This document shows positions 10,801 through 19,370 of a stretch of DNA of 21,963 nucleotides, in pieces. The notes under the pieces were generated by a model. The model made no database searches and had not been told where the DNA came from. It saw only the letters and a program-made list of their open reading frames with translations. Positions within the stretch are counted from its first letter, which is position 1. Each line of letters starts with the position of its first letter. Made by a program: the position numbers and the translations under genes. The stretch comes from Azolla pinnata (lineage: Eukaryota; Streptophyta; Polypodiopsida; Salviniales; Salviniaceae), in NCBI GenBank assembly GCA_037176905.1, contig JBBBWG010010224.1:1-21963 (forward strand), given 5' to 3'.

Positions 10801-13800
10801 AAGACAACCCTTTTCTTAACAGTTGGCATCAAAGCTGTTATACACCAAACTAGATTGACTCAACAGTTTTGTGAATTTTTAACTTCACAGTCATCTCAAC
10901 ATGGCAAGTATATTAGCCAATGTTAGAAACTTAGAAAATTTGATGGAGCTGCATTTGACCTCTAAGAGATCAAAACAAAGTGTGCTTCAACCTCTAAGAG
11001 ATCAAAACAAAATGTGCTTCATCGAAACATTGTGGTTCACAAGGATATTCCATGAACTTCAGAGGTGGACCATGGAGATCACCAATAGTATAAGCTTTTT
11101 TGCTATTGGGGATAAGAGAGGCACACTACTGTTTCACGATCGAGTTCTTCCCGAAACATCTACATTTGCAAAAGCTGAGAGCATACGACAAAAAGGTTTG
11201 ACGCACTATCTTCTTGTAATAAGTTAGCTAGCATGACCAAACTACTTGAAATGGGCTATTGTTGGGGTGAAGTCACCAATGCTTCTCCATAATTTATATT
11301 TTCCAAAGAAATGCCCTTTCTATTAGATTAAAAATTCACCAAGCGGTGATTGCAATGCATAGCACAAAGTTATATCTAGAGGTTTCCAAGTAAGTTAAAA
11401 TGTAACGCCCTCATGTAATCAATCATTGCTCACGCTCCATACTGAAAAGAGGTGCAAATAGCCATTTAGGTGGACCATATTGCCATTGTATCCACCTACT
11501 TCAATGAATATAGCAGGGGTCAAGATACCAAACTTCATGAAAGGTTACCCACTTTTTTATTCCATTATCTGATGATCCTTTTCTTGTTTCATGTTGTTCC
11601 CTTAATGGTGTGAATTATCTGTAACGAGATCTTAAGGACCATGTCAGGGGAGACTCCTTTTTCCTCCCAAACACTTCCTTGCATATGAACCAAATTGTAA
11701 GGCTACTAACCATACCCGATTGTTCATCTATATCATGGTGATGGATACTACCCTAATCTCATCTATGATGCTTAAAGTTAATGTAGAGTAAGCCACTATC
11801 ATTATATATATCTTTAAAATCCCTTATCACGTCATACAAGATTGATCATGCAACTGAACCCATGAGAATACACTTCAGTCCATAAAGTAGGACAAAAATT
11901 GCAAAACTCTACAGCACACTAGTTGTGCCTTTATGCAGTCCCACAACAATGCTTGCTACACTCACAGGTTAATACATCTCATGCAAAATTTCAAAATGAT
12001 CTGTTTCCCTTTCCCATTCACCCATTGCAATTGCCTTGTCTTTCAATAGCCACAGAAACAAAGTAGCTTGTCTCAGGGTTTGTCTCCCCCAAGACTTTTC
12101 TCCTACGGTTTGCAATAAATTAGTTCCTTATTTTCTGTCATCTACATGTCCTCTGTAGAATATTTTGGAATCTTCACTCAATATTAATAACTCTAACGGA
12201 GGCTACTGTTGGGTTCTCTTATCAACATTTAATGCCCTTGTCGAGAGTGCTTATTTTCTGGTATTAATTTAGTGCAACTAAAATACATAAATATACAGGT
12301 CAACATTTCTCTCTTGAATTTAAGACTTGTTTTCACTCATTAACTATGTTTTCTTCACTCTATTTCCAGTTTTTATAATTCCGATATTGGAGATTTTTCA
12401 AACAACAAAAGCTGCAGTTGATCTAGGTACATGATATGGTGTCCTTAAATATCTCATTTGTAGTTATATATAGTTTTGTTTATTTTCTTTCCTGTTTTAA
12501 ACACAGAACGATTGAAGATGTATTTTCTTTTTCAGTCTTATAGTCACCTTGGCCTTTAAAAGACGTTAATATAATTTTCATTCCTTCTAATCCTCATCGA
12601 TCTGAAAGACACCTGTGTCCTTATTATCACGCCACCAAGAAAATAAGTAGCATGCATAGAACAGGAATCACCACATCAGGGAAGGGGCCAAACCAACCCC
12701 TTTCTTTATCTATGACCCTTGACAAATAAACTTATCTTGACAGAAGTATTTCAGATAAATCGTTTACAACACCTCCACCGACTTATTTAATAATGGCACA
12801 ATGCCCCTAGCATCATTCACATAAAGGGATTTTATTTCTTGATGAAGTCGAAATCAATCAAAGATAACCAATTGGCCATTTGAGTACAGCTTATGGTATG
12901 CCATCAAGTTTCTAAAGTTTGTGGTTGGTTGTATTGTATATGTTGAGATTTGAGCCCTCATAAGAGGTCAAAGCACATTCAGCAGCTTCAGTTGCTCCAT
13001 TAAACATTACACCCTAACTCTACACAACTTTCTTAATTGATGTATCCATATGTCATTGCCAAATTCACCTTTTTCTTGAACTGATGTAACCATAAATGTG
13101 CCCCCACTTAGAGTTAACCATATTCCTAAGGTCTCGTTGAATGGCTAGGAATGCAACAGCCAGAAACATGCAAATGGTCATTAAATGCAGCTAGTTCGAC
13201 TTTCAAGAGGATAGTCAAATACTTGACCCACAGTTTACAACACTTCTTCCCATAATTCATGAGGATTTTAGCAGTTTCATTAGACAATGACTCTCACTCA
13301 ATGTTTTAGTACACTTTCTACCTTAAAAGAGCATATGACAGTTCTAAGCTCCTTTTTAATACTATGTTGATCACAAGACACTTCAATTGTGCAGATCTAA
13401 GATCGAATTTACTATTCTAAGCCATTATGTGCCAGATCAAGATGCAGAAAGAGATGGTCTTGACGTACAGGATTCAATTCATCATTTTCCTAGAATAGGA
13501 AATGCGGTGGATTGCTTGTATGATATAATAGTTTAGTGCAATTTCGATGCTGTTCATCTTTATATCAATAGGCGGGCTGATATCTTCATTCATTTCAAAG
13601 ATTTCGAAAAATTTTAGAGATTTTAAAAGACTTTCAAGGGCTATAAGGACTTTCAAGGATTGTGAAGATTTTTCAATGTTCTTGTGAATCATAAAATGTC
13701 TGTATTCCAATGCTTTATATTTTTTTAAAACATTGTAAAAATCATTGCATGTATATTGTGTAAATGTATGGACTTTTTGGTAAACAACTACCTTGATTTC

Positions 13801-16495
13801 TCATTCATTTACAAAGTTGATAATCATAACTAAGGGAAAACTTTGAGCCATTTGAATACCCCAATCTCTTATGCCGAAGTTCAAATGAAAAACAAGTCTA
13901 ATAATAGTAAGCTTTATGATGCAAAAAACAAAATATGCACTTTTTGTAATCCTTTATGTACGTAAAGAACCATTTCTAGGTTTCCACTATCCACCACTGA
14001 AGAATCAAGTGTGACAAAAATAATATACCTACCATATAGATAGCAAACTTTTCTTGACATGCTTGAACACATGTTCCATATCAAACTAAATGCACTATTA
14101 AAAATGTAGCTTCAGTCACATTTTACTATTCTCTCTTGGCCACACTGAATGAAACACATACTCCTTTGTCTTGGCCACATTGAATGAAACCACAAATTCC
14201 TCCGAATGCAGGAGACATCAGGATAACTGCCAATGAGTATTCTCGCTTTACCAGCATAAAGCAAATCATGTACTTTAGTTTTATAGAACGCACCTTTTGT
14301 GCTTCTTTGTTGCCATATTTTTTTAGTACTTTGCTTTGTACAAAGTCATGAATAGCTACAGCTATATTTGACTACTTACACTCTTTAACAACTCAACTCA
14401 AAATCCATGTAATCAGACTTCTGTAGCAACATTGAAATTCTTTTGTGCTTGTTTGTTGCCATATTTTTTCTAGCACTTTGCTTTGTACGAGAGCCTTCTG
14501 CCCACAGCTGTATTTCCATCTGCACTGGCCCAATTCTCAATCCATGTAATCCGACTTTTGTTCCAAACGTAAGTTTTGGACCAAGAACTACATGTAGAAA
14601 TCTGAACAATTTCAACTCTTATACCAGTGAAAAGTGGCTCAATGCCAACAAAGGATCTTCGAATCCAATGGTTGCATGCAGCCTTCCTCTTGTAAGATAA
14701 GGTATGATAAGTGACATTTTACTCCAAATTTTGCCATAAAATAATGTTTAAGAGCACCTTCTAAATATCACCATTGCAACAGAGAAATTGAAAGTCCCCA
14801 ACATTGGGATATATACAACAGTAGGATTCCGAATTCGAGTTCTAAACAGCATTTTTGTATACCCCTTGTCAAAAACTATTCAGCATAACCGCTATTTGAA
14901 TAAAATTTACAATTAAAGGGTCTGAGGAGTAAGAAGCAATTGAATGCCAATATTGATACCAGGTGTGAAGAAGTATAAGGTGGCAAGATGGTACAGTGCG
15001 ATTCAAAACAGCAGAACTCTCAAGCATAGGGAGATGATATAACTCCCAATGGCTTGTTAAGGGTGAAAATACGAAGGCAGTAGATACCTTCGAGGTTAAG
15101 AAACAAGCAAGGGAATGAAGAAAACACTGAACACGAAAATTCAACCAACTAAATCCTACGGAAGATTGAGAACCAAATACATACCAAGTAACATGTGCAA
15201 GCAAATTAGGGACTTTGTGAGCAAGCGCTAGCAGACACTTGACCACAGTCAGCAAGGCAGTTGCAATAGATGTAATACCTAGAAAGTTTATACAATAATA
15301 CATTTTACTGAAGAACTGAAGTTATTACATATTTGCTTCATTAGCATATTGCCTCCCGCTTCTATAATACAATTCCAGCTGTTACCTTTGTTTGTCTCTA
15401 CAGTCTCTCATAGTGCAAATCCTATTTTGCTGATCCGCTAGAAAACTTTGGCCCAAAGGTATCAATCATTTGCACCATTTACGACGTGAATTCCAAGAAA
15501 CATCTCAATGGAAACGTTATTAGGTAACCAAAGTCGTGTACAAAGCTAATATTTCAAACATAGAAAACAGACAAGGAATCTTCTGTATTAGTGAGCATTT
15601 AAACACCTAGTCTATGGTGAAATGGATCAATCCAAATTAACTAAGTTTATGAATAATATTTCAAGTTACTGTTTATACTTATGTGACATGGACCATAATA
15701 ACCCTGCATGAGAACATTAATTACACAAAAATATACAAGTTCAGGAGCAGAATGTAAAGGAGGTTTTGAACGATGCAAAAATAATTTCCTGGTCTTCTAT
15801 TGAATATTTTACTCATTAGCCAAGCCAAATGCATAGAATGTATAAGATAGAATAGAGCACCTCTTATAAGAAGTTGTCTGTCCCTAAAGAAGAAGAAATC
15901 CTGAAGATGTCTCTGGGTTACACGCCCCACAGAATAGGACCGAACCTGCTGTGGGAGAAAGAGAGACAGAGACAAAAACCACAACAACAAATCAGAAATA
16001 GGTCAACTTCACATGCATCAAACAAGGAATGCGACAAATGAAAAAACAATGGGGAATATAACGAAAATGTGCAGCTGAGGATAAAGGAATGAGGAAAGGA
16101 TAAAACATAAAGAAGCTCATGGAGAAAATATTTCCACTTGTTTTCCGCATGAGGATTCACAAAGAAACGGAGGATAAACAGAGAAAGAAAGTAAAACAAG
16201 AAAAACGCAAGAGAAACTTCTCCCACTCGGGCCAGGGGATAACAAAGATAGAGAAGAGGGAGAAGTATAAAAAAAGGTGTTGCTTCTTTCCCAGTGATTG
16301 ATGCAAAGGTTGTTTCTCCGTGTCACTTAAAGAGAGATATGGAGGGCAATACAAGTCATGTCCAATCACGCAGAGAGAGAAACAGAGAAATATGGGAAGG
16401 GGAAGGGGGAGGAGACTTACACACAGAATGTCGCTACCCGCCCTTATACAAAATAGGGTAAATCTGGCAACCCTGAAATTGGATAGGCGGTGCAT
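2877..16495 (-). CDS. GFA2: Mitochondrial type I DnaJ (Hsp40), GFA2-like, 18 coding exons
   Basis: This gene encodes a J-protein co-chaperone that should stimulate the ATPase of mitochondrial matrix Hsp70 and hand it unfolded clients; Arabidopsis GFA2 is needed for polar nuclear fusion and synergid death. Exons on the minus strand, in order: 16495-16421, 15948-15861, 9977-9909, 9835-9744, 9612-9529, 9393-9355, 8432-8313, 4816-4763, 4671-4584, 4493-4429, 4348-4271, 4176-4104, 3963-3872, 3778-3707, 3521-3465, 3372-3324, 3160-3094, 2982-2877. All junction phases agree and total 1368 bp, giving 455 residues (GFA2 is about the same length). Approximate domains: presequence 1-75, J domain 85-152 with HPD at 114-116, Gly/Phe linker 160-189, zinc domain 233-294, client-binding domains to about 421, C-terminal tail to 455. 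All introns are GT-AG except intron 5 (GC-AG). The frame is intact. Exons 3-18 are secure; exons 1-2 are inferred from splice signals, phase and presequence character. The symbol is by similarity. Confidence 0.94.
4817..8312 (-). other. DnaJ intron 7 (3496 bp), no gene recognised
   Basis: The intron runs from GTGAGT after the Gly/Phe exon to a CAG acceptor before exon 8. Joining exons 7 and 8 directly keeps phase 0 and gives a protein of expected length, so no exon appears to be missing. Open frames inside it (for example 6099-6344 plus, 6987-7379 plus, 7402-7713 plus, 6039-6263 minus) show no motif I recognise. On the minus strand near 6625-6650 the phrase FQKAYDMVH resembles the LINE reverse-transcriptase motif around (E/K)A(F/Y)D, but no other motif could be aligned. 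Confidence 0.8.
8313..9977 (-). CDS. GFA2: DnaJ exons 3-7: end of presequence, J domain, Gly/Phe linker
   Basis: Exon 3 (9977-9909) encodes NQLITAKAWVNVKIGKRYF; KRYFH resembles a mitochondrial processing site and sits where GFA2 has its RSFHGT segment. Exon 4 (9835-9744) encodes J-domain helices I-II beginning KDFYEILGISSSAS. Exon 5 (9612-9529) carries LAKKHHPDMNKGNPNAEKKF with the invariant HPD, which contacts and activates Hsp70. Exon 6 (9393-9355) is only 39 bp and encodes VLKDEEKRSLYDE. Exon 7 (8432-8313, 40 codons, phase 0 at both ends) encodes VGPESFEQMHSGGGNGFESA followed by repeated GFGGF-type residues, the flexible linker of type I and II J-proteins. Introns are 73, 131, 135 and 922 bp. 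Confidence 0.95.
8643..8688. repeat. 23-bp tandem duplication in intron 6
   Basis: TAAAGTTTCTTTGCTCAATA is followed by a near-identical copy starting 23 bases later (8643 and 8666). It is a small intronic slippage duplication with no visible function. Confidence 0.8.
9394..9528 (-). other. GC-AG intron (DnaJ intron 5)
   Basis: After exon 5 ending TATGAG the intron begins GCAAGT rather than GT. AG|GCAAGT is the known consensus for GC-AG introns, which need strong pairing to U1. The intron ends TTAGTGCAG before VLKDEEKRSLYDE. The nearest GT (four bases on) would shift the frame and break the J domain, so the GC donor is required by the protein. Confidence 0.88.
10443..10821 (+). mobile_element. 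Ty1/copia-type LTR (5' LTR) inside intron 2
   Basis: The 379-bp segment begins TGTTATGTCCCAGTGG and ends CTTAACA, giving short inverted ends TGTTA/TAACA. It is followed, after one base, by TTGGCATCAAAGC, close to the initiator-Met tRNA primer-binding site of plant copia elements (TGGTATCAGAGC), and then by an ATG-led gag-like frame. A TATAAAAG occurs at 10796-10803, too near the LTR end for a normal promoter. No second LTR copy was seen in the window, so this is a truncated element. It lies antisense to the DnaJ transcript. Confidence 0.62.
10823..11230 (+). pseudogene. Decayed copia gag start with primer-binding site
   Basis: A primer-binding-site-like TTGGCATCAAAGC is followed about 70 bases later by ATG (10901) encoding MASILANVRNLE. 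An apparent one-base deletion follows, after which the other frame reads FDGAAFDL, then a stop where copia gags have Trp (KFDG..FxxWK). A 32-bp tandem duplication comes next (10958-10989 and 10990-11021). Beyond about 11040 nothing recognisable as capsid or pol remains. The single 108-codon open frame 10901-11227 is therefore an artefact of decay, not a gene. Confidence 0.55.
10958..11021. repeat. 32-bp tandem duplication within the gag remnant
   Basis: ACCTCTAAGAGATCAAAACA and the following bases through GTGCTTCA recur with a period of 32. It changes the reading frame of the gag remnant and must postdate its loss of function. Confidence 0.85.
14295..14575. repeat. Diverged tandem duplication of about 140 bp in intron 2
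   Basis: TTTTGTGCTT(C/G)TTTGTTGCC with the following ATTTTTT...AGTACTTTGCTTTGTAC-like sequence occurs at 14295 and 14441. TCCATGTAATC(A/C)GACTT occurs at 14404 and 14541. Offsets of 146 and 137 show indels between the copies. An adjacent smaller duplication (CTTGGCCACA(C/T)TGAATGAAAC near 14136 and 14169) belongs to the same unstable stretch. Confidence 0.7.
15861..16495 (-). CDS. GFA2: DnaJ exons 1-2: mitochondrial presequence
   Basis: Exon 1 (16495-16421) starts MHRLSNFRVARFTLFC, has Arg and hydrophobic residues but no acid among its first 20 residues, and ends at a strong GTAAGT donor. Exon 2 (15948-15861) follows a long pyrimidine tract and reads VRSYSVGRVTQRHLQ before a Phe-rich stretch and RDRQLLIR. 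It ends in phase 1 (AGAG|GTGCTC), exactly what exon 3 requires, restoring a Glu codon. The acceptor is the tandem CAGCAG, so the protein may or may not carry an extra Gln at residue 26. Intron 1 (15949-16420, 472 bp) is strikingly pyrimidine-rich on the coding strand. ATG 16495 is the first in-frame methionine; the frame stays open upstream to about 16567 but without an ATG. These two exons are less conserved and thus less certain than the rest. Confidence 0.78.
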
Positions 16496-16700
16496 TGATC
16501 CGGTACAAAAACAGTATGAAGGAGATAGACGATGCTTAAGGGGAACTGATAGCCATGGAAGGAGCAAAGTCGGTGGGTCGTCCTACTATGGCTAGAAGTT
16601 AATCAGCACCTTTCTTACTTCCTTCTGCTGCTGCTGCTGCTGCTGTTCATTGCGCGTCTTCCCCTTCGTCTTCCTGCTCTAGGGTTTCATCCCAATGGCG
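16496..16700 (-). promoter_or_regulatory. DnaJ 5' leader/proximal promoter: two uORFs, (CAG)7, telo-box
   Basis: Upstream of the DnaJ ATG on the minus strand are two small ORFs: 16556-16536 (MAISSP) and 16650-16615 (MN, six Ser, RRK). The second is created by a (CTG/CAG)7 run at 16625-16645. A telo-box, AAACCCTA on the minus strand, lies at 16687-16680, about 190 bases upstream of the ATG, a common position in plant housekeeping promoters. No clear TATA box is visible, and the transcription start is unknown, so whether the uORFs are transcribed is inference. Read on the plus strand the same stretch also looks like a 5' leader ending ATGGCGACTGAATTGCC, but that frame stops after nine codons. 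Confidence 0.5.
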
Positions 16701-17230
16701 ACTGAATTGCCTCGGTTTCCTTAGTTACACACATGCATGCACATGCATACATAAATACATGAATTGCCTCGGTTTCCTTAGTTACACACATGCATGCACA
16801 TGCATACATAAATACATGCATATGGGACATAAACATACATTAGAATGGTTGTCATGAACGAAAAATATATGCATATGCGACATACACATACACTATGATG
16901 GTTATCATGGACGAAAAATACATGCATATGCGACATACACATACATTATGATGGTTATCGTGAACGAAAAATACATGCATATGCGACATACACATACATT
17001 ATAATGGTTATCGTGTAGACACCAAAAATGAGAATGGTCTAGAGTGTTGTTCATTGCGCGTCTTCCCCCTCGTCTTCGAGCTCTAGGGTTTCATCCCAAT
17101 GGCAACTGAATTGCCTGCACCTTCTTGGTTTCCTTAGTTACACACATACATGCACATACATAAATAGAGTTCACTAAATACATGCATATGCAACATACAC
17201 ATACAGTATAGTGGTTATCATGTAGAAACA
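16646..17230. repeat. Compound tandem array upstream of DnaJ (404-, 57- and 53-bp periods)
   Basis: The leader-like block TTCATTGCGCGTCTTCCCC through the telo-box and ATGGCGACTGAATTGCC at 16646 recurs at 17050 (offset 404). Between the copies are two 57-bp units (16703 and 16760) and four 53-bp units starting CATGCATATG at 16815, 16868 (as TATG), 16921 and 16974. A further diverged 53-bp unit lies at 17181 in the second large copy. CATGCA, the core of the plant RY motif bound by B3 factors, occurs at least 11 times (for example 16732, 16736, 16742, 16789, 16793, 16799, 16815, 16921, 16974, 17149, 17181). Confidence 0.88.
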
Positions 17231-17279
17231 AATGGTGTAGAATGCCCTCTCATAACGAAAATAGACAAATAAAGAAATA

Positions 17280-18660
17280 TTGTTGTTCAAAAGCTCCCTT
17301 ATATACAAATCTGACCTGTCTTACACTAATATAAAACCTGAAAAAGTTGTTATGACAACAATATTTAAGAATTTTGAGTCATATAGAATATGGCATGATA
17401 GGCTAAGACAGTCAAGTTTAGGGATGATGAGAATAATCATCTCCCACTTAAATGGTCATAACTTGAAAACTAAGGATTTTCCTAATCAAGAAGCCTTTGT
17501 TTGCACTAAGTGCGCCAAAGAGAAATTCCTTAGACCCTTTGATTTGAAGGTAAAAGCAAAATCACCAATATTCTTAGAAATAATACAAGGAGACGTATGT
17601 GGATGTATCAATCAATGTTTTGACCATTTCGGTACTTTATGATTATAATGCTAGGTGGAGCATTGTCTACTTATTGTCTACTAGTTACCACGACGTTTTT
17701 ACACAGCTAATTTCCCAAATAATGCAATTTAGGGCTAGCTTCCCAGATAACCACATTCAATCCATTAAAATGGATAATGCCAAGGAATTCTCCTCAAATT
17801 TATTCAATAATTATTGTATAGAATTGGGAGTTAAAGTAGCACATTCAATATCACATGTTCACATGACTCAAAATTGCCTCACATAATCATTAAGTAAGAG
17901 GATAAAGATTATCGTTAGGCCATTGCTAATCAATGGCAATTTACCAACATCATGTTGGGGACATGTTGTCTTACATGTTGCAACATTGATTTAGATTAGA
18001 CCTACGACGTACAATGTTGTATCCCCTATAAAACTTTTACATGGACAAGAATCGAATATTTCCCATCTACTTAAATTTGAATGTGTTGTATACATCCCAA
18101 TACCACCACCTAAGCGTATTTCAATGAGACTCATAGAAAAATTGAGACTCTATGTAAGTTTTAAATCTTTATCTGTAATTAAATATTTAAAGCCATTGAC
18201 AAGCGACTATCATACAACTCGCTACACTAATAGTATACTTAATGAATAAAAATTCCAACATTAGGGGGAGGAAAGAACTTGAAACGAGTCAAATGTCGAG
18301 AATTTGAGTGGGAAATGAAAGACTCCTTACACTTAGATCCACATATGAAAGAATTTGAACAGGAAATTCAAAACATAATTGAGTTGCAAAGAATTGCAAA
18401 CAACCTACCAAAAGCCTTCACAAAGGGATGATAAAGTCTCATATAACTACTATTAATGCATTGAAAAGCGTAGAAATACCTCGTAATGAAGAACTAATTT
18501 TCAAATTATTTTCTACCTCAACCCCAACCCCTAGAAAGCGGGGGAGGCCACCAACTATAGATGTCATGGATAGATAAACCAGAGTAGAACAAAGGCTAGG
18601 CAAGAGCAAAGTAGAAAAAAGCTACGGTAGAAGAAAAGATACTGAGAGATAAGCAAGAAG
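17280..18660 (+). pseudogene. Old Ty1/copia pol fragment: GAG-pre-integrase and integrase remnant
   Basis: The integrase zinc region starts WHDRLRQSSLGMMR (TGG at 17391), followed by ISHLNGH and CTKC (about 17503). The DDE core shows GDVCG (Asp at 17592) and KMDNAKEF (Asp at 17773). The third catalytic residue, expected in a QNGLAE-type motif, is replaced: QNCLT is followed by TAA at 17884-17886. A frameshift lies near 17640, and further stops follow (for example in ATLI*IRPTTY). Downstream segments LLHGQESNISHL, EFEWEMKDSLHLDP, LQRIANNLPKAFT and RKRGRPP match the region between integrase and reverse transcriptase of a widespread plant copia lineage. Reverse transcriptase, RNase H and LTRs are absent. 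Composition is AT-rich, as expected of an old copy. Confidence 0.88.
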
Positions 18661-18823
18661 TGGAAATAAAATAAGTTGAGTATTAGATTTTATAATTGGC
18701 GTGAACCCTTATATTTTTTAACAACACAACCTAAACCCTTTACATTTTAGACATTACGACTGTAGACGCTCTTATACTCGGCATCACCACTCCGAAAACG
18801 CTATGTGGGACACTGGGAACCCA
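18661..18823. other. Spacer between retroelement fragments, nothing recognised
   Basis: AT-rich at first, then more mixed. It holds no motif I can assign and is the junction between the old copia fragment and the next LTR-like segment. Confidence 0.5.
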
Positions 18824-19114
18824 TGTTATTGTATCAACCCCGCTCTTCTCTTGTTAGCTACATGCGATCTCTTCTAGAAACGTCCATCGTAAACCACATG
18901 CGACCACAAATATTCTTAGCTTTCATGCGTTCATCCTCTACTCTAGCTCCATGCAAGCCCAGACATTCTTGTATAAATACCCGTGTTCACCTTGAGTAGA
19001 ATCAAGGTGAACTACTGGAATCAACACTTGCTTGCTAATGTCCACATCTCTTCCGTCATCTCTCCCTTGATCTCCATTGTCCCTCCGCTTTGTTTCTGTG
19101 CTTGTTCCCTGACA
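18824..19114 (+). mobile_element. Possible LTR of a Ty3/gypsy-like element
   Basis: A 291-bp segment begins TGTTATTG and ends CCCTGACA (TGT/ACA ends) and contains a good TATA box (TATAAATA, 18972-18979) 148 bases in. A gag-like ATG lies 35 bases after its end. Only one copy is present and I could not match the following TTTCGTGACAGTTTG to a primer-binding site with confidence, so the boundaries are inference. Confidence 0.4.
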
Positions 19115-19148
19115 GTTTCGTGACAGTTTGTTCACCTTCCATATTACA

Positions 19149-19370
19149 ATGTCTGATTCTAGTGACCCCCTCAATCAAATAATGGCAGCCTTGCAACAAC
19201 TCCAACTAGAAAATGAGATCTTTAGGGACTCATTTTGGGAGTTACAAGCTAGCATCTGTACAAACCCATCCCTCACCAAGCCGCAACTTCGACCGATTTC
19301 GACTACCTTCGAGCCACAACTCCCTACATTGCCTAGTTTACCCTTGTCGAATACGGACATCTAATGGCCG
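19149..19370 (+). pseudogene. N-terminal gag fragment, Ty3/gypsy-like, cut by the copia insertion
   Basis: The frame opens MSDSSDPLNQIMAALQQLQL, a short coiled coil (QQLQLENEIFRDSFWELQ), then a Pro/Thr/Ser-rich stretch (PTLPSLPLSNTD) and a stop at 19362-19364. This N-terminal coiled coil plus Pro-rich linker is typical of some Ty3/gypsy gag proteins, where a capsid domain would follow. Instead a copia LTR begins at 19371, seven bases after the stop. The capsid, protease and polymerase are therefore displaced beyond the window or lost. Confidence 0.45.

Larger units (their letters stand above)
9978..15860 (-). other. DnaJ intron 2 (5883 bp) containing retroelement debris
   Basis: Donor AGAG|GTGCTC (15860 downwards) and acceptor TTTTATTTCAG (9978-9979). 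It separates the presequence exons from the J-domain exons. Contents I can support are a copia LTR with gag fragment on the plus strand (10443-11230) and a tandem duplication (14295-14575). About 11230-14290 and 14580-15860 show no recognisable gene. The minus-strand open frame 14869-15303 overlaps a plausible donor, but its only phase-compatible reading lacks presequence features and would bypass exons 1-2. Confidence 0.75.

Noticed and set aside
12890..13010. Minus-strand ATEAA phrase (12980-13005) resembling the copia RNase H TEAEY motif
   Set aside because: The neighbouring residues do not match RNase H, and no other RNase H or reverse-transcriptase motif could be aligned nearby.
13474..13710. 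78-codon minus-strand frame in intron 2
   Set aside because: Ile/Lys/Leu-rich, contains short direct repeats (GACTTTCAAGG), no motif; AT-rich chance frame.
14869..15303. A 144-codon minus-strand open frame in intron 2
   Set aside because: It lies between DnaJ exons 2 and 3 and shows no motif. Its hydrophobic composition fits AT-rich intron read by chance. The only reading that joins exon 3 in phase gives MLLE ahead of exon 3, far weaker than the exon 1-2 model.
16157..16567. Long minus-strand frame over 16157-16567 as a single-exon protein
   Set aside because: Only its first part (16495-16421) is coding in my model. It has a strong GTAAGT donor after that, and the remainder is pyrimidine-rich intron with Leu/Phe/Ser low complexity. 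Its upstream end has no ATG.
16119..16595. Plus-strand Lys/Arg-rich frames 16119-16301 and 16320-16595
   Set aside because: They are the complement of the pyrimidine-rich intron 1 and the exon 1 region, and their basic composition follows from purine-rich sequence.
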